Assembly: GCA_000442125.1 (NCBI GenBank) | Contig: KE546980.1 | Coordinates: forward strand, 744,001-808,000 | Length of the DNA: 64,000 nucleotides | Source: Opeltia flavorubescens | Taxonomy: Eukaryota > Ascomycota > Lecanoromycetes > Teloschistales > Teloschistaceae | Reading direction: 5' to 3' | Shown: piece after piece, positions 38,801 to 53,600 of the stretch | Layout: the number at the start of each line of letters is the position of its first letter | Numbering within the stretch: the stretch's first letter is position 1 | Position numbers and translations under genes: made by a program | The notes under the pieces: generated by a model | The model's database searches: none | Seen by the model: only the letters and a program-made list of their open reading frames with translations | What the model was told of the DNA's origin: nothing

Positions 38801-40785
38801 AATTTATTATAAAATTATTATAATTTTATTTAAAAACTTTTTATTTAATTATATTAAAAAATAAATACTATTTTTTATTATAATAAAATAATTTTTTATT
38901 TTAATATAATTTATAACTTTTATTAAACTATTTTAATATTATATAAATATTTAATAAATTATTAAATAATTTTTTTTTTAAAAATACTAATTTTTTAACT
39001 ATATTATTAAATTTTTAAAATCCTTTTATAATATAATAAAAAAATAGTAGAAATATATTATATATATTTTTTAAAGCCGCTTTTTTAATAATTTATTATT
39101 TTAATTATAAATTTTTAAAATTATTAAAATTATTTAAAAAAATTAATTAAATATTATTATATATAATAATATTAGGTTTATAAAAAACCTTTAGCTTTTT
39201 ATATATTTTAAAATTATAAATTTTTATTAATATCTATTTTTTTTTTATTTTAAAAGACTTTCTTTTAATTATAAAAAATAAAATTAATATTTTTATATTA
39301 TTTTTTAAAATTTTTTTTTTTTTTTTTTATTAATATTAAAGGTATTTTTTAATTATAAAAAAATATAGATAATATAATATTATTACGCTTTTTTATATAA
39401 ATATTAAATATATAACTTTTTATTAAAAATTTATATTTAAAAATATTTTNAAACTTTTAAATTTATTTTTATTTTATTTTATAAAAGTTTTAAATAAATA
39501 ATATTAGATTTTTAAAAAATTTATAATTAATTTTATATTTTTTTTAAAATTTTTTTAAAATTNTTTAAAATATAAAATTAAATAAATATATTTTTAATTT
39601 AAAATATTAAAAATAATATAAATTTTAAATATTTTATAATTATTTTTTTATAATATTATATTAATAAAATTTAATTTATTTAATTTATATTTTAAATTTA
39701 AATCTAGCTTAATTAATTATTTTTATTATTTAATATTTTTATAGCTAAATTCTTTTTTTATAAAAAAATTATAAAAATTTATATAATTAATAATAATTTT
39801 TATTTTATAAAAAACTTTTTTAATATAATATTATTATTATTTATAAATATAAATAATAATTAATATTTTTAAATTTTTAATATTATAATTATATTTAACT
39901 ATTATTTTTTTTTAAAACTAGTAGATAATAAAGTATTAATAGATTTATATACTAGTATTAAAAGATTATAAAATAATTATTATAATAGTATATTTTAAAG
40001 TATTTATTTTAATATAAATTTAAAGTATATAATTAAATTATTATAAAATAAATATTATTATAAAATATTTTTTTAATATTTTAAACGCGTTAATTATTTT
40101 TTTAATTAAAATAAATTTAATATTAAATTTTTTTTTATTACTACTTTTTAATAATAATATTAATAATAGTATTATTTATAAAAATATTTTAATAAAATAT
40201 TAATAAAAGTTTATAAATTTAAAAAAATATTATATATTATAATATAATTTTAAAAAAAATTAATTATTTATATATTTAATATAGGATTTTTTTATTATAA
40301 TATTATTAAAATAAATAATAAATTTTATAAACCTAATTTTATATATATTAAATAAATACTTTTTTAATTTAATATATAATTTATATTATAATAATTTTAT
40401 AAAAATTTTTTATATATATATTAAATATTTAATTTTATTTTTAAAATAAACTAGTAAATTATTTATATATATTATAATAAAAAGGTTTAAAAAATTTTTA
40501 AAAATATTATTAATATATATTTAAAAGATAATTAAAGTATTTATTAAACTAAATAATATAATATAATATTTAAAATAACTATAATAAATATAAAATATTA
40601 TTTTTTATTTATTATTTTTCCGGATTCTAATATAATAATAAATATTCCGGATATTTAAACGAATAAAAATTATTATTTTATATAACTTATTTAAAGCTTT
40701 TAATATTAAAAAAAAAAGATATCGATTTTTAATAATAACCCGGTTTAGCTCCCGGTAGTTAATATAAAAACAAAGGCTACTATTT

Positions 40786-41043
40786 TATTATAGTTAGTAA
40801 TAATCTAGTTTATTATAATATCGCGGAATCGTTATATAACTTCGGCTAAAATATTATATCGCTATATTATACTAGTAGAAAAGGGGGCCTATATAGTTAA
40901 AGGAATTCTTTTTTAATATTTATAGCTTTTTAAATACTAATATATATATATTTTTTATATATAGCTTTATATATATAATAATAAAATATTAGATTATTAT
41001 TTATATTTTTATATAATTTTTTTACTATTATATCTTTATTATA
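40786..41043 (+). repeat. 5' LTR of A3
   Basis: 258 bp. In coding orientation the family-A LTR starts TATTATAGTTAGTAATAATC, from a presumed TGTT start. A TATATATAGC-rich stretch in the middle may be the relic of its TATA region. Confidence 0.88.
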
Positions 41044-44000
41044 TTTTAATATCTTTATTTTTTATAAAAAATAGTTTAACTATATTATAAAACTATAATA
41101 TAAGATAGTAATAATAATATTATACCTATAATTAAATTATAACTACTAATAAATATAATTATATTATAAGATAATAATATAAATAAACTTATTAGCGATA
41201 TTTTAAATATAAAAATTTAAGTTTTTAAAATAAAATAAGCTCTAGCTTATTAATAAAAAAAGTTAGAAATATTAAAAACTAAAAAGGAATTAGAATTTTT
41301 AAAGCTATTTACTATTATATATTAATAGTAAGTTTTTAAAATTTTAATAAACGATTTTAAATATATTAAAAAATAAAAAATAAATAAAAAATTAAAAATA
41401 AAAATCTTTAATCTTATTTAATATAAAGGTAAAAACTATATAAAATATACGCTTTTTAAATATAAATATAAATATATTTTTAAAATTTATTTAATTATAT
41501 ATAAAATAAAAACTTTAAAGATTTTATTTAATATAAACTACCTCGGTTAATATTTAATAAATATATAAAACCGAATTAAAAAAGCGAACTTAAATACTAG
41601 ATTTAAAATAATTTAAAAAAAATAATTAAAATTTCTATTAAATTAATTTAACTTTTAAATTATTTATAGTATTAAAATAATATTATAATACTTTAATATA
41701 AAGTATTATAATAGATAAAATATTTTTTTATTTATTAAATATTTAAAAGACTTTAAAAATTATATAAAAGAATTTTTATTAAATTATATTTAAATAAATA
41801 TTTTAAAGAATACCTTTTAAAATAATATAATTAATAAAATATTTAAAATATTTAACCTTTTAAAAATATATTAAAAGATTATTAATTAAATAATTAAAAT
41901 TAAATCGGTTTAATTATAATATTAAACGTATATTAATTATAATAATATAAATATTAAAATATTAAATTTTAAAAATTATAAAAATAGCTAAAAAGAATAA
42001 AATTTATTTAATATTATTATACTAGTAATTAACGCGAATATAATAATAACTAGTTATAGGAATTATAAAAGTTAGTATAATTTCTAAAAATATAGTTTAA
42101 ATAATAGCCGTGGATTTTATAAAAATAGTAATATATTAATAATAATTATTTATTAAAAATATAATAAAAAAAATTATAAAAAACCCGATTACTTTTATAA
42201 AAATAAAAAGAGAAAAGATAAAATCTAATAAATATTACCTTTATATTATTAAATCGCTAATAAATAAGATTATAAATATTTTATCTAGTTATAAATATAA
42301 TTATTTAAAAGGAAAAATAAAAAATTAAATTAATTATATTTATTATATATAGTATAAACCTAAATTTTATATAATAATACTATATAAAAAAGTTAAAGTT
42401 ATATAATAGCCGTAATATTAAAATACCGATTAAAATATTAAATAGTATAAATTTAATTTATTTTTAAAAATATAAATTTCTAGTTAATTTTATTAATTTA
42501 AAAAAGGAATTTAAAATAATAATAAATAAATATATTAAAATAAATATTAAATTTTTTAATAATATATTTAACTTTTTATAATTATATTAATATAATTTAG
42601 ATATTAATTAAATATATATATAATAAATATAATATAATTCTAGTATTATTCTAGCGGGAATAAATATTAAACTAATTCTAGTTAATAAATTAGAATATTT
42701 ATTAAAAATAAAAGAATTTAAATAATTATACCTTTTTAATAGAAAATTATATAATAAAAATAATATAATTACTTTATATAATATTAAAAAAATAATTTTA
42801 TTTAAAAAATATACTAATTTAAAAAGGGTTTATAACCTTTAAAAAGCTAATAAATTTTTTAAATATTTTATAAATAATTATACTTTTAAAATAACGGATA
42901 ATCTATTATTTAAATTTTTATATAATTTTTTAATTATTAAATTAAAGATTTTATAAATTTATATTAATAAAAATCTAATAAAAGAGTTTATCTATTATTT
43001 AATATTATAAACTAGCGCTCTAATTATATTTATAAAAAAGAAAAATAATAGTTTTTATTTTTATATTAATTATTAGGAACTAAATCGAGTTATTATTAAA
43101 AACCGGTACTTTTTTTTTTTAATATTAGAAACCTTAAATAGACTATATAAAATAATAATTTTTATTTATTTAAATATCTAAAATATCTATTATTATATTA
43201 GAATCCGGAAAGATAATAAATAAAAAATAATATTTTATATTTATTATAGCTAAATTAAATATTATATTATATTATTTAATTTAATAAATACTCTAATTAT
43301 TTTTTAAATATATATTAATAATATTTTTAAAAATTTTCTAGTATTTTTTTATTATAATATATATAATTAATTTATTAATTTATTTTAAAAATAAAGCCGA
43401 ATATTTAATATATATATAAAAGGTTTTTATAAAACTATTATAGTATAAACTATATATTAAATTAAAAAAATATTTATTTAATATATATAAAATTAGATTT
43501 ATAAAATTTATTATTTATTTTAATAGTATTATAATAAAAAAATTCTATATTAATTATATAAAAAATTAGCTTTTTTTAAAATTATATTATAATATATAAT
43601 ATTTTTTTAAATTTATAAATTTTTATTAATATTTTATTAAAATATTTTTATAAATAATACTACCGCTAATATTATTATTAAAAAGTGGTAATAAAAAAAA
43701 ATTTAATATTAAATTTATTTTAATTAAAAAAATAATTAATATATTTAAAATATTAAAAAAATATTTTATAATAATATTTATTTTATAATAATTTAATTAT
43801 ATACTTTAAATTTATATTAAAATAAATATTTTAAAATATATTATTTTAATAATTATTTTATAGCTTTTTAATACTAATATATAAATTTATTAATATTTTA
43901 TCGCCTATTAATTTTAAAAAAAAACGATAATTAAGTATAATTATAATATTAGAGATTTAAAAATACTAATTATTATTTATATTTATAAATAGTAGTAATA

Positions 44001-47000
44001 TTATATTAAATTTATTTTTTATAAAATAAAAATTATTATTAATTATATAAATTTTTATAATTTTTTCTAAAAAAAAAATTTAATTAAAAAAATATTAAAT
44101 AATAAAAATAGTTAATTAAATTAAATCTAGATTTAAAATATAAATTAAATAAATTAAATTTTATTAATATAATATTATAAAAAAGCGATTATAAAATATT
44201 TAAAATTTATATTATTTTTAATATTTTAAATTAAAAGTATATTTATTTAATTTTATATTTTAAAAAATTTTAAAAAAATTTTAAAAAAAGTATAAAATTA
44301 ATTATAGATTTTTTAAAAATTTAATATTATTTATTTAAAACTTTTATAAAATAAAATAAAAATAAATTTAAAAATTTATAAAAAATTTTAAATAATATTA
44401 AAAAATTATTAAAAAATAATAAAAAAAGCTATTTTAATAATAAAATATTATTAATTAATTTTAAAAATATTTAAAAAAATTTTTAAAAAATTTTTAAAAA
44501 TATTAAAATTATTATTAAAAATATTTAAAAAATAGTAGTAATATATTATAAAATAAAAAAGATAAAAATTAATATTTTTAATAAAAAAAATAAATTTTTA
44601 AAGAATATTTTTAAATATAAATTTTTAATAAAAAGTTATATATTTTATATTTATATAAAAAAACGCGATAATATTATATTATTTATATTTTTTTATAATT
44701 AAAAGATACTTTTAATATTAATAAAATAAAAAATAAAAATATTTTAAAAAATAATATAAAAATATTAATTTTATTTTTTATAATTAAAGAAAAATTTTTT
44801 AAAATAAAAAAAAAGTAATTATTAATAAAAACTTATAGTTTTAAAATATATAAAAAACTAAAAACTTTTTATAAATCTAATATTATTATATATAATAATA
44901 TTTAATCGATTTTTTTAAATAATTTTAATAATTTTAAAAATTTATAATTAAAATAATAAATTATTAAAAAAATAATTTTAAAAAATATATATAATATATT
45001 TTTATTATTTTTTTATTATATTATAAAAAAGTTTTAAAAGTTTAATAATATAATTAAAAAATTAGTATTTTTAAAAAAAAAATTATTTAATAATTTATTA
45101 AATATTTATATAATATTAAAATAATTTAATAAAAGTTATAAATAATATTAAAATTAAAAATTACTTTATTATAATAAAAAATAATATTTATTTTTTAATA
45201 TAATTAAATAAAAGGCCTTTAAATATAATTATAATAATTTTATAATAAATTATTTTAGCTATAAAAAAATATTAGAATTTATTTACTAAAAATATTTTTA
45301 ATTAAATATAATAAAAAATATTAAATATTATATATATATCTATAATATATACTATTAAATAAAACTTATAAAATATAAATTATATAATAAAATATAATTA
45401 TTTAAAAGATTTTTAAAACTATTTAATAATTTAATTATAGATTTTATTATTAATTTATTTTTATATAAACGCTTCTATATTATATATAATTCGATTTTTA
45501 TAATAATTAATTATTATATAAAACTCGCTATATATATTTTATATTAAATATTTATAATTATAAAAAAGCTAGCGGATACCTTTATTAATAAAATATATAA
45601 CTATTATAATATATTTAAATCGCTAGTTTTTAATTAAAAGATTTTTTTTATTTTATAATTTTAATCTATTTTTTATTATTATTTAAAAATTAAACGCTAT
45701 TTAAATATTATTTTTTATTTATAAATTAATAAATAAATTAAATAATAAAATTAAATTTTAAAATAATTTTTAAAAGGTTTTATTAATTATAATTAAAATA
45801 ATTAAAATAAATAATTATTTTTTATAGAAGTTATATATAATAATAATAAATATATTTTTATTAATATAATACCGTTTTTTATTATTATTAATAAATATTT
45901 TAATTTAAGAAATAATATTTAAATTAATAATACTAAAAATAATATATTTAAAGCGCGTTAATATATTAAAAAATATATATATATATATATTTAGTTTAAA
46001 AGCTAATAAAAAATAGTAATAAAAAAATAATTTAAATATTATAATTAAAAGTATTTTATAAAATCTTTTATTATTAATAATATAATATAATTAAATAAAT
46101 ATAATATTAAAATAAAAAAATTATTAAAAAAATTAGATTATAAATTTTATAAATTTTTTAAAATAATAAAACTAATAAATTTATAATTATATTATTTAAA
46201 ACTTTTAATATTAATAAATTATATTTATTTTATTTTTTATATCTTTTTTTTTAAATTATATATAATAGTAAAAAAAAAAAATAAAAAAAATTTATTATTT
46301 TTATTTATTAATAGTAAAAAGTAATATAAAATAAAATAAATATTTAATTTAAAATAATATTATAAAAAATTATAATAATTAATAAAATAATATAGTTATA
46401 GCTTTAAAAATAATAGCTAGTTTAATATTAAAAAAATATCGGAAACTAGTAAATATATAAAAGACTTTTATTATATATATTTTAAAAAATTATTAAATAA
46501 TAATAAAAAGAACTTTTTAAAAAAAAGATAAAAAAAAAAAAAAATTATAATTAAATTATATATAAATATATAAATAAAGTAATAAATAAAATAATAAATA
46601 ATATTAAAAATATAAAATAATAATAAAAATAAAATTTTATATAATTATTAANTTTATTAAAATATAAATTTTAAAATTATAATTATTTAAAAGCGATATA
46701 AATTTAAAAATAAAATATAAAAATAAATATATAAAAATAAATATTAAAAATAAATATAAANTATTAAATAAATATAAAACTATATAATAATATTATTTTT
46801 TTTTATCTCGCTTTTATTAATAAAAGAAAAATTATTTTTTTTAATTAAATTTAATTATTTTTTTTTAATAATTAAAAAATTTAAGCGGTTTTAATATAAA
46901 ATTAGCGCGCGAAGTTATATAAAAAAAGTAAATATATAATAAAATATATTATATTTATATTTATATTAATTAATTTTTTTAAAGTATAAATAGCTTTAAT

Positions 47001-48132
47001 AATATTAAAAATATTAATAGTTTTTTTTTACCGCGTTTTAGCTTTTTTTTAAGCTTTAATTTATTTATAACTAGAAAAGATAATAGCGCGCGAGCGGTAT
47101 ATAATATATTACTTTTTATTTTTATTAATAATATTAGTAATAATAATAATAAAAATTATTTTATTAATTACTAAAATAAATTTTTAAAAAATTTATATAG
47201 ATTAAAAAAACTATTATAATATATAAATTTAATATATTAATTTATATTTTTTTTAAAATTTAAAATAACGTATATAATATTTAAAACTAATATTAAATTT
47301 TATATAATAAATAAAAATATAATAAATAGTAAAATTATTTTTTAATTATTTTTTATTAAAGGTTATTAAATAATAATATTAAATAAATAATATATACTAT
47401 AATATTAGCTTTAATATATTAATAATAATTATCCTTTTATAAAATTAAAGTATTTAATAATATTAAAATATTAAATACTTATATATTTTAAAGAATTTTT
47501 TTAATTATAAAAGTTTTAAGAGCTTTAAAACCTATAATAAAAAATATAAAAATTAAAGAAAATTTATAAAAAAATAAAGCTAGTAAGCGAAGGTAAAATA
47601 TAATAAAAATAATAAAAATTTAAATTAGGGAATAGATTTATATTAAAAAAGAAATATTTATTATATATTTATAAATAAAAAATAGAATTATATTATTTAA
47701 TATAAGGTCTATAATATTAATAATATAAATTAAATTATTTAAAATTAAATAGTTTTAATTATTTATAATTATTATAATATAATATATTTATTAAGTAGAG
47801 CTATTAAATAATATTAATTTTTATAAATATATTTTAACGCGAGTATTTAATAAATATTAAAAAGTATTAATAATATATTATAATATAATAGTTAATATTA
47901 ATATTAATATTAAATAATCTTTAATATATAAAGTAAAGCTATTTATATATTTTATATATAATAATAAGATATTTTATATATAAATATATATTAATATTAT
48001 ATACTTTTAAGTTATTAGTTTAATTAATATATATTTAAATATACGCGTTTTCTATAAAAGGCTTAGCTATTTATTATATATATATCGCCTAATTATAGAA
48101 TAGTAAAAATACTACTATAAAAGAAGGGATAT

Positions 48133-48390
48133 TATTATAATTAATAATAATCTAGTTTATTATAATATTATAAAACCGTTATATANCTTCGGCTAAAATA
48201 TTATATCGCTATATTATACTAGTAAAAAAGAGGGCCTATATAATTAAAAGAATTCCCTTTTAATATTTATAGCTCTCTAGATATTAATATATATATATTT
48301 TTTATATATAGCTCCGTAGATATAATAGTAGAATATTAGACTATTATCTATACTTCTATATAGTTTCCCTGTTATTATATCCTTTTTATA
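48133..48390 (+). repeat. 3' LTR of A3
   Basis: 258 bp, ends TATCCTTTTTATA. Same length as its partner, with one ambiguous base near 48,186. Confidence 0.88.
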
Positions 48391-50400
48391 TATTTTTTTT
48401 TTTATAAATATAATCGGAGCGCTAGCTCGCGATATTAAATAATAGATAAACTCTTTTATTAGGTTTTTATTAATATAGGTCTATAAAACCTCTAATTTAG
48501 TAATTAAAAGATTATATAAAAGTTTAAATAATAGATTACCCGTTATTTTAAAGATGTAATTATTTATAGAATATTTAAAGAGTTTATTAGCTTTTTAAAG
48601 GTTATAAACCCTTTTTAAATTAATATACTTTTTAGATAAGATCGCCTTTTTAATATTATATAAAGCGATTATATCGTTTTTATTATATAGTTTTATATTA
48701 AAAAGGTATAACTATTTAAATCCTTTTATTTTTAATAAATATCCTAATTTTTTAATTAGGATTAGTTTAATATCTATTCCCGCTAGAATAGCGCTAGAAT
48801 CGCGCTATATTTATTATATACGTACTTAATTAATATTTAGGTTATATCGATATAACTATAAAAGGCTAAATATAATATTAAAGGACTTAATATTTATTTT
48901 AATATATTTATTTATTATTATTTTAAATTNCTTTTTTAAATTAATAAAGTTAATTAGAAGTTTATATTTTTAAAAATAAATTAAATTTATATTATTTAAT
49001 ATTCTAACTAGCGCTTTAATATTACGGCCGTTATATAGTTTTAGCTTTTTTATATAATATTACGATATAAAATTTAGATTTATACTATAATTAATAAGTA
49101 TAGTTAATTTAACCTTCTATTTTTTCTTTTAAATAATTATATTTATAACTAGATAAAATATCTATAGTCTTATTTATTAGCGACCTAGTAGTATAAAAGT
49201 AATATCTATTAGATTTTATTTTTTTTTTTTTTATCTTTATAAAAGTAATCGGGTTTTTTATAACTTTTTTTATTATACTTTTAATAAGTAATTATTATTA
49301 ATACGTTATTATTTTTATAAAATCCGCGGCTATTATTTAAATTACGCTTTTAAAAATTATACTAGCCTTTATAATTTTCGCGATTAGTTATTATTATATT
49401 CGCGTTAATCGCTGGTATAATAATATTAAATAAATTTTATTTTTTTTAACTATTTTTATAGTTTTTAAAATTTAATATTCTAGTATTTATATTATTATAG
49501 TTAGTATACGTTTAATATTATAATTAAACCGATTTAATTTTAATTACTTAATTAATAATCTTTTAATATATTTTTAAAGGGTTAAATATTTTAAATATTT
49601 TATCGGCTATACTATTTTAAAAGGTGTTTTTTAGAATATTTACCCGAATATAATCTAGTAAAAATTTTTTTATATAGTCTTTAAAGTCTTTTAAATATTT
49701 AATAAATAAAAAAATATTTTATTTATTATAGTATTTTATATTAAAATATTATAACGTTATTTTAATACCGCGGATAGTTTAAAGGTTAAACTAATCTAAT
49801 AAAAGTTTTAATTATTCCTTTTAGATTATTTTAAATCTAATATTTAAGTTTATTTTTTTAATTTAATTTTATATATTCGCTAGATAGTAATTAAAGTAGC
49901 CTATATTAAATAGAATTTTTAAAGTTTTCGTTTTATATATAATTAAATAAGTTTTAAAAATATATTTATATTCACGTTTAAATAATATATATTTTATATA
50001 GCTTTTACTTTTATATTAAATAGGGTTAAAGACTTTTAATTTCGATTTTTTATTTTTTATTTATTTTTTATTTTTTAATATATTTAAAGTCGTTAATCGA
50101 GGTTTTAAAAGCTTACTATCGATATATAATAATAGATAGCTCTAGAAATTCTAATTTTTTTTTAGCTTTTAATATTTTTAATCTTTTTTATTAATAAACT
50201 AAAGCTCGTTTTATTTTAAAAGCTTAAATTTTTATATTTAAAACGTCGCTAATAAGTTTATCTATATTATTATTTTATAATATAATTATATTTATTAATA
50301 GTTATAATCTAATTTTAGGTATAATATTACTATTACTACTTTATATTATAGCTTCGCGATATAATTAAACTACCTTTTATAAAGAATAAAAATATTAAAA

Positions 50401-50657
50401 TATAAAAAAAATATAATAATAGAGAAATTATATAAACGTATAAATAATAGTTTAGCGTTCTATTATCGTATATATAGAGCTATATATAGAGAATATATAT
50501 ATATTAATATCTAGAAAGCTATAAATATTAAAGGGAATTCCTTTAACTATATAAGCCCCCTTTTCTACTAGTATAATATAGCGATATAATATCTTAGCCG
50601 AAGCTATACAACGGCTCTATAATATTATAATAAGCTAGACTATTGCCAACTATAATA
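50401..50657 (-). repeat. LTR of A2 (5' LTR on the coding strand)
   Basis: 257 bp, ends TTGCCAACTATAATA on the plus strand. It retains more C and G than the opposite A2 LTR. Confidence 0.88.
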
Positions 50658-50662
50658 TTAAT

Positions 50663-53600
50663 CTAGAATAGCTATATATTAATATTATAAAAAGTAAATA
50701 ACTTCTATTTATTATTTACTATAATAGTATTTCTAAATCTCTAGATTTTATATTTAATATATTTATTATTAAAAAACCAGCTGGCCAAATAATATTTATA
50801 CTTTTAAATAAATAAAATAGAATCTAGTAAATTTAAATATTAATTATTTATTTTATTTTATAGTACGAATATTATTTTATATATTTTTAAAGCTATAATT
50901 TAATTTAAAATTTATTTTAATTTTTAGGTTATAAAGTATATTAAAATTATTTTTTTATATTATCAACTCCGTAATTACTATTTTAAATAATATAAAAAAA
51001 CTTAATATTTAATATCTTTTATAGATATATATCGAGCAATTAATCGGTTTTTTAACTTTTATTTTTAACGCCTTAAAATATATTTCTATTCTTATAATAT
51101 TAGATATTAATAATACTCCCGATTTTAATAAAATAATATTATAATTTTTTTTTAATTTACTATTAAATTACTTTATAATATAATTTAATTAGATTCGAGG
51201 TTCTATAAAATAAAACTATTATATTAGAGCCCCTTTAAAATATTTTTTATAAGTTTTTTAATACCTAAACTATTTTATAAATAAATGCTAAAGTTAATTA
51301 AATATTATATATACTATAGTATTTACCGTTATACTTTTTCTTATCGAACCCTATATATAAATAAATATTTAATTAGCTTTTAAATAACTTTTACTAATTT
51401 TTTATAAATTATAAACTCGCGATTAATAGTATTTATATATTATTTACAATACTCGCTTTTAGTTATTATAATAGAAAATAGTAGTTTACCGCGTTTAAAA
51501 GCTATATTTTATTATATATAACGGATTTAAGCTAACCGTTTAAATTTAAAAAAATAAATTATTATTTTATTATAAAGTATTTTTATTCTAATATTTAATA
51601 AATTATACTATATTTAAAAAGCGTTTACTTTTAAATATTTTTATTATAAACTACTTCGCTAAAAAATTAAATATTAGGAAATCTTAATATATTATTAATA
51701 GAATAAATAAATTAGTTAATTTATAATTAGCGTTTAAAATTTATATATTTATTTTTAATCCATATTTAATTACTATTTTTAAAAAGTATATAATTATTAT
51801 ATATACCCTATTATAGCCTTTAATATTTATTAGTAGATTTTTTCATTTAATAAATATAGAATTATAAAAATAACTCGCGCTAAAAGAGAATTAAGAATAT
51901 ATATACCCGAAAATATACTAGTTTATTATTATATCTTTTTATTTACTCCGATTTGATATTTATAATATTATTTTTATTTTTACTATTTATAATAACTTTA
52001 GTCTGCTTTTTATAGTAATAAAATATATATTTTTTTGATATACCTTTTTGTTTTTAATTTTTATACTTTTATATAAAATTATAAATTATTTTATATTTAT
52101 TATTTTTATTTATAATATTAAAATTAAGCTTTAAATTTAAATATAAAAAGTACTATATTATTATAGGCTTTAAAGTATTAATACTATTAAGTCTAGCTTT
52201 AGTTTATAATTTAATTTTCAACTTTTATTTAAAATTAAAAAAAAGGAGGTAAATAGTAATTTAAAGATTAAAGCCTATATTTATTTTTATAATAATATTT
52301 ATAAAAATTCGAGATCTATTTAATTTATTAAAATATTTAAAACTAATAATAGATTTTATTTTAAATATTTCGCTTAGAATTAATATAATATTTTCTTTTT
52401 TTATATTTATAAATTAAGGTAAGATTATATTAAAAAAGATATTATATAAACTATTACTAGATATTATATTTATTTAATATAGAATATTTATTTTATATAA
52501 CGCTAGTATATAAATTATAATCTTTTTATCTATTTTCTATTACTTTTATATTAAATATTCGACTATTTAAATTTTTAAATTAATTTTAAAGATCTAAATC
52601 TTTTTAATATTCTTTTAAATAAGCGAATTCTTTTTTAAATTATAGATATTTCTATTTTTAATCTTTATTTATTATTTTAAAATTTAATATTAACTACCTT
52701 TTACGGTTTTATTAACTATAAACTCGTTTTTTTTCATATTTTTTAACAATTAGTAATTTAGATAGACTTTATAATACTTTTAAATATTAAAAATAAAATA
52801 AAATTCTATTAATATCTACTATTCGATTCGCTTTATAAACTAGTTTTAATAGTCGGCTTTTAAAATAATATCTTTTTTAACTTTATATATATTAAAGTAA
52901 AAACGTTTAAATTTTTTTATAAATATATAATTAATTTTTTTTTTAAAGTTATAAAAAGTATTCTAATAATTTTTTTAGTTATATATAATATAAAAGTTTA
53001 TTAAATATTTTTTAATATAAAGTCTTTATTACTATTATTATAAAGAAAAATTTCCCGAACTTTTCTATAAAGCCCTTTTAGCGTTATTAGTTTTTTTATT
53101 ATATTATTTTACCTTTTTTATTACTATTAGTAATAAATATTTAAAAAGCCGGTTTTAATTTCTTTATTATAGCTATTATTATATAATCTTTTAAATTTTT
53201 ATAATACTTATTTTATATCTTTTAACTAGTATTTAAAAAGGGTTTAGCATATTTAAAAAACTTATTTTATATAGTTTTTATCGAAATTATTATTATATAT
53301 ATAATAGTATTAAATAATATTCTAGCAACAAATTATTTAAATATTTTTTAATTATTTAAAAATATCTTTAACGCTATTATATTGAATTTAATAAACTAGT
53401 ATTTCTTATTAATAATTACTTATCTCTATTTAATAAAATAGCCAATAAGTTTTTTTTTTCTACTTTTATTTTAAAGGTTTTATTATCTAATTTAAATAAC
53501 GACTTTAGAAAAGAAATCTAGTAGATATTTTTCTAGTATAATTAAAGGTAATATATAATAATTATATTTTCCTATTTTAATTATTATATAACTTTTTAAT

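Larger units (their letters stand above)
40786..48390 (+). mobile_element. Gypsy relic A3 nested in A2
   Basis: Fossil of 7,605 bp on the plus strand with 258-bp LTRs (40,786-41,043 and 48,133-48,390) and a perfect TATTT duplication (40,781-40,785 and 48,391-48,395) within A2. Order: gag-like region about 41.1-42.35 kb, reverse transcriptase about 43.06-43.42 kb, integrase zinc finger about 44.95-45.05 kb, integrase core about 45.43-45.9 kb, then about 1.7 kb unassigned to the 3' LTR. It necessarily postdates A2. RIP-mutated and inactive. Confidence 0.88.
35585..50657 (-). mobile_element. Gypsy relic A2, split by a nested element
   Basis: Family-A fossil on the minus strand, in two parts: 35,585-40,785 and 48,396-50,657. 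LTRs are 35,585-35,841 (3') and 50,401-50,657 (5'), with TTAAT duplications at 35,580-35,584 and 50,658-50,662. A3 sits just upstream of the A2 reverse transcriptase region (about 40.76-40.38 kb), and across that break the halves follow the A1 order exactly. A2 is more AT-rich than A1 in its left part. Broken many times over; inactive. Confidence 0.85.
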
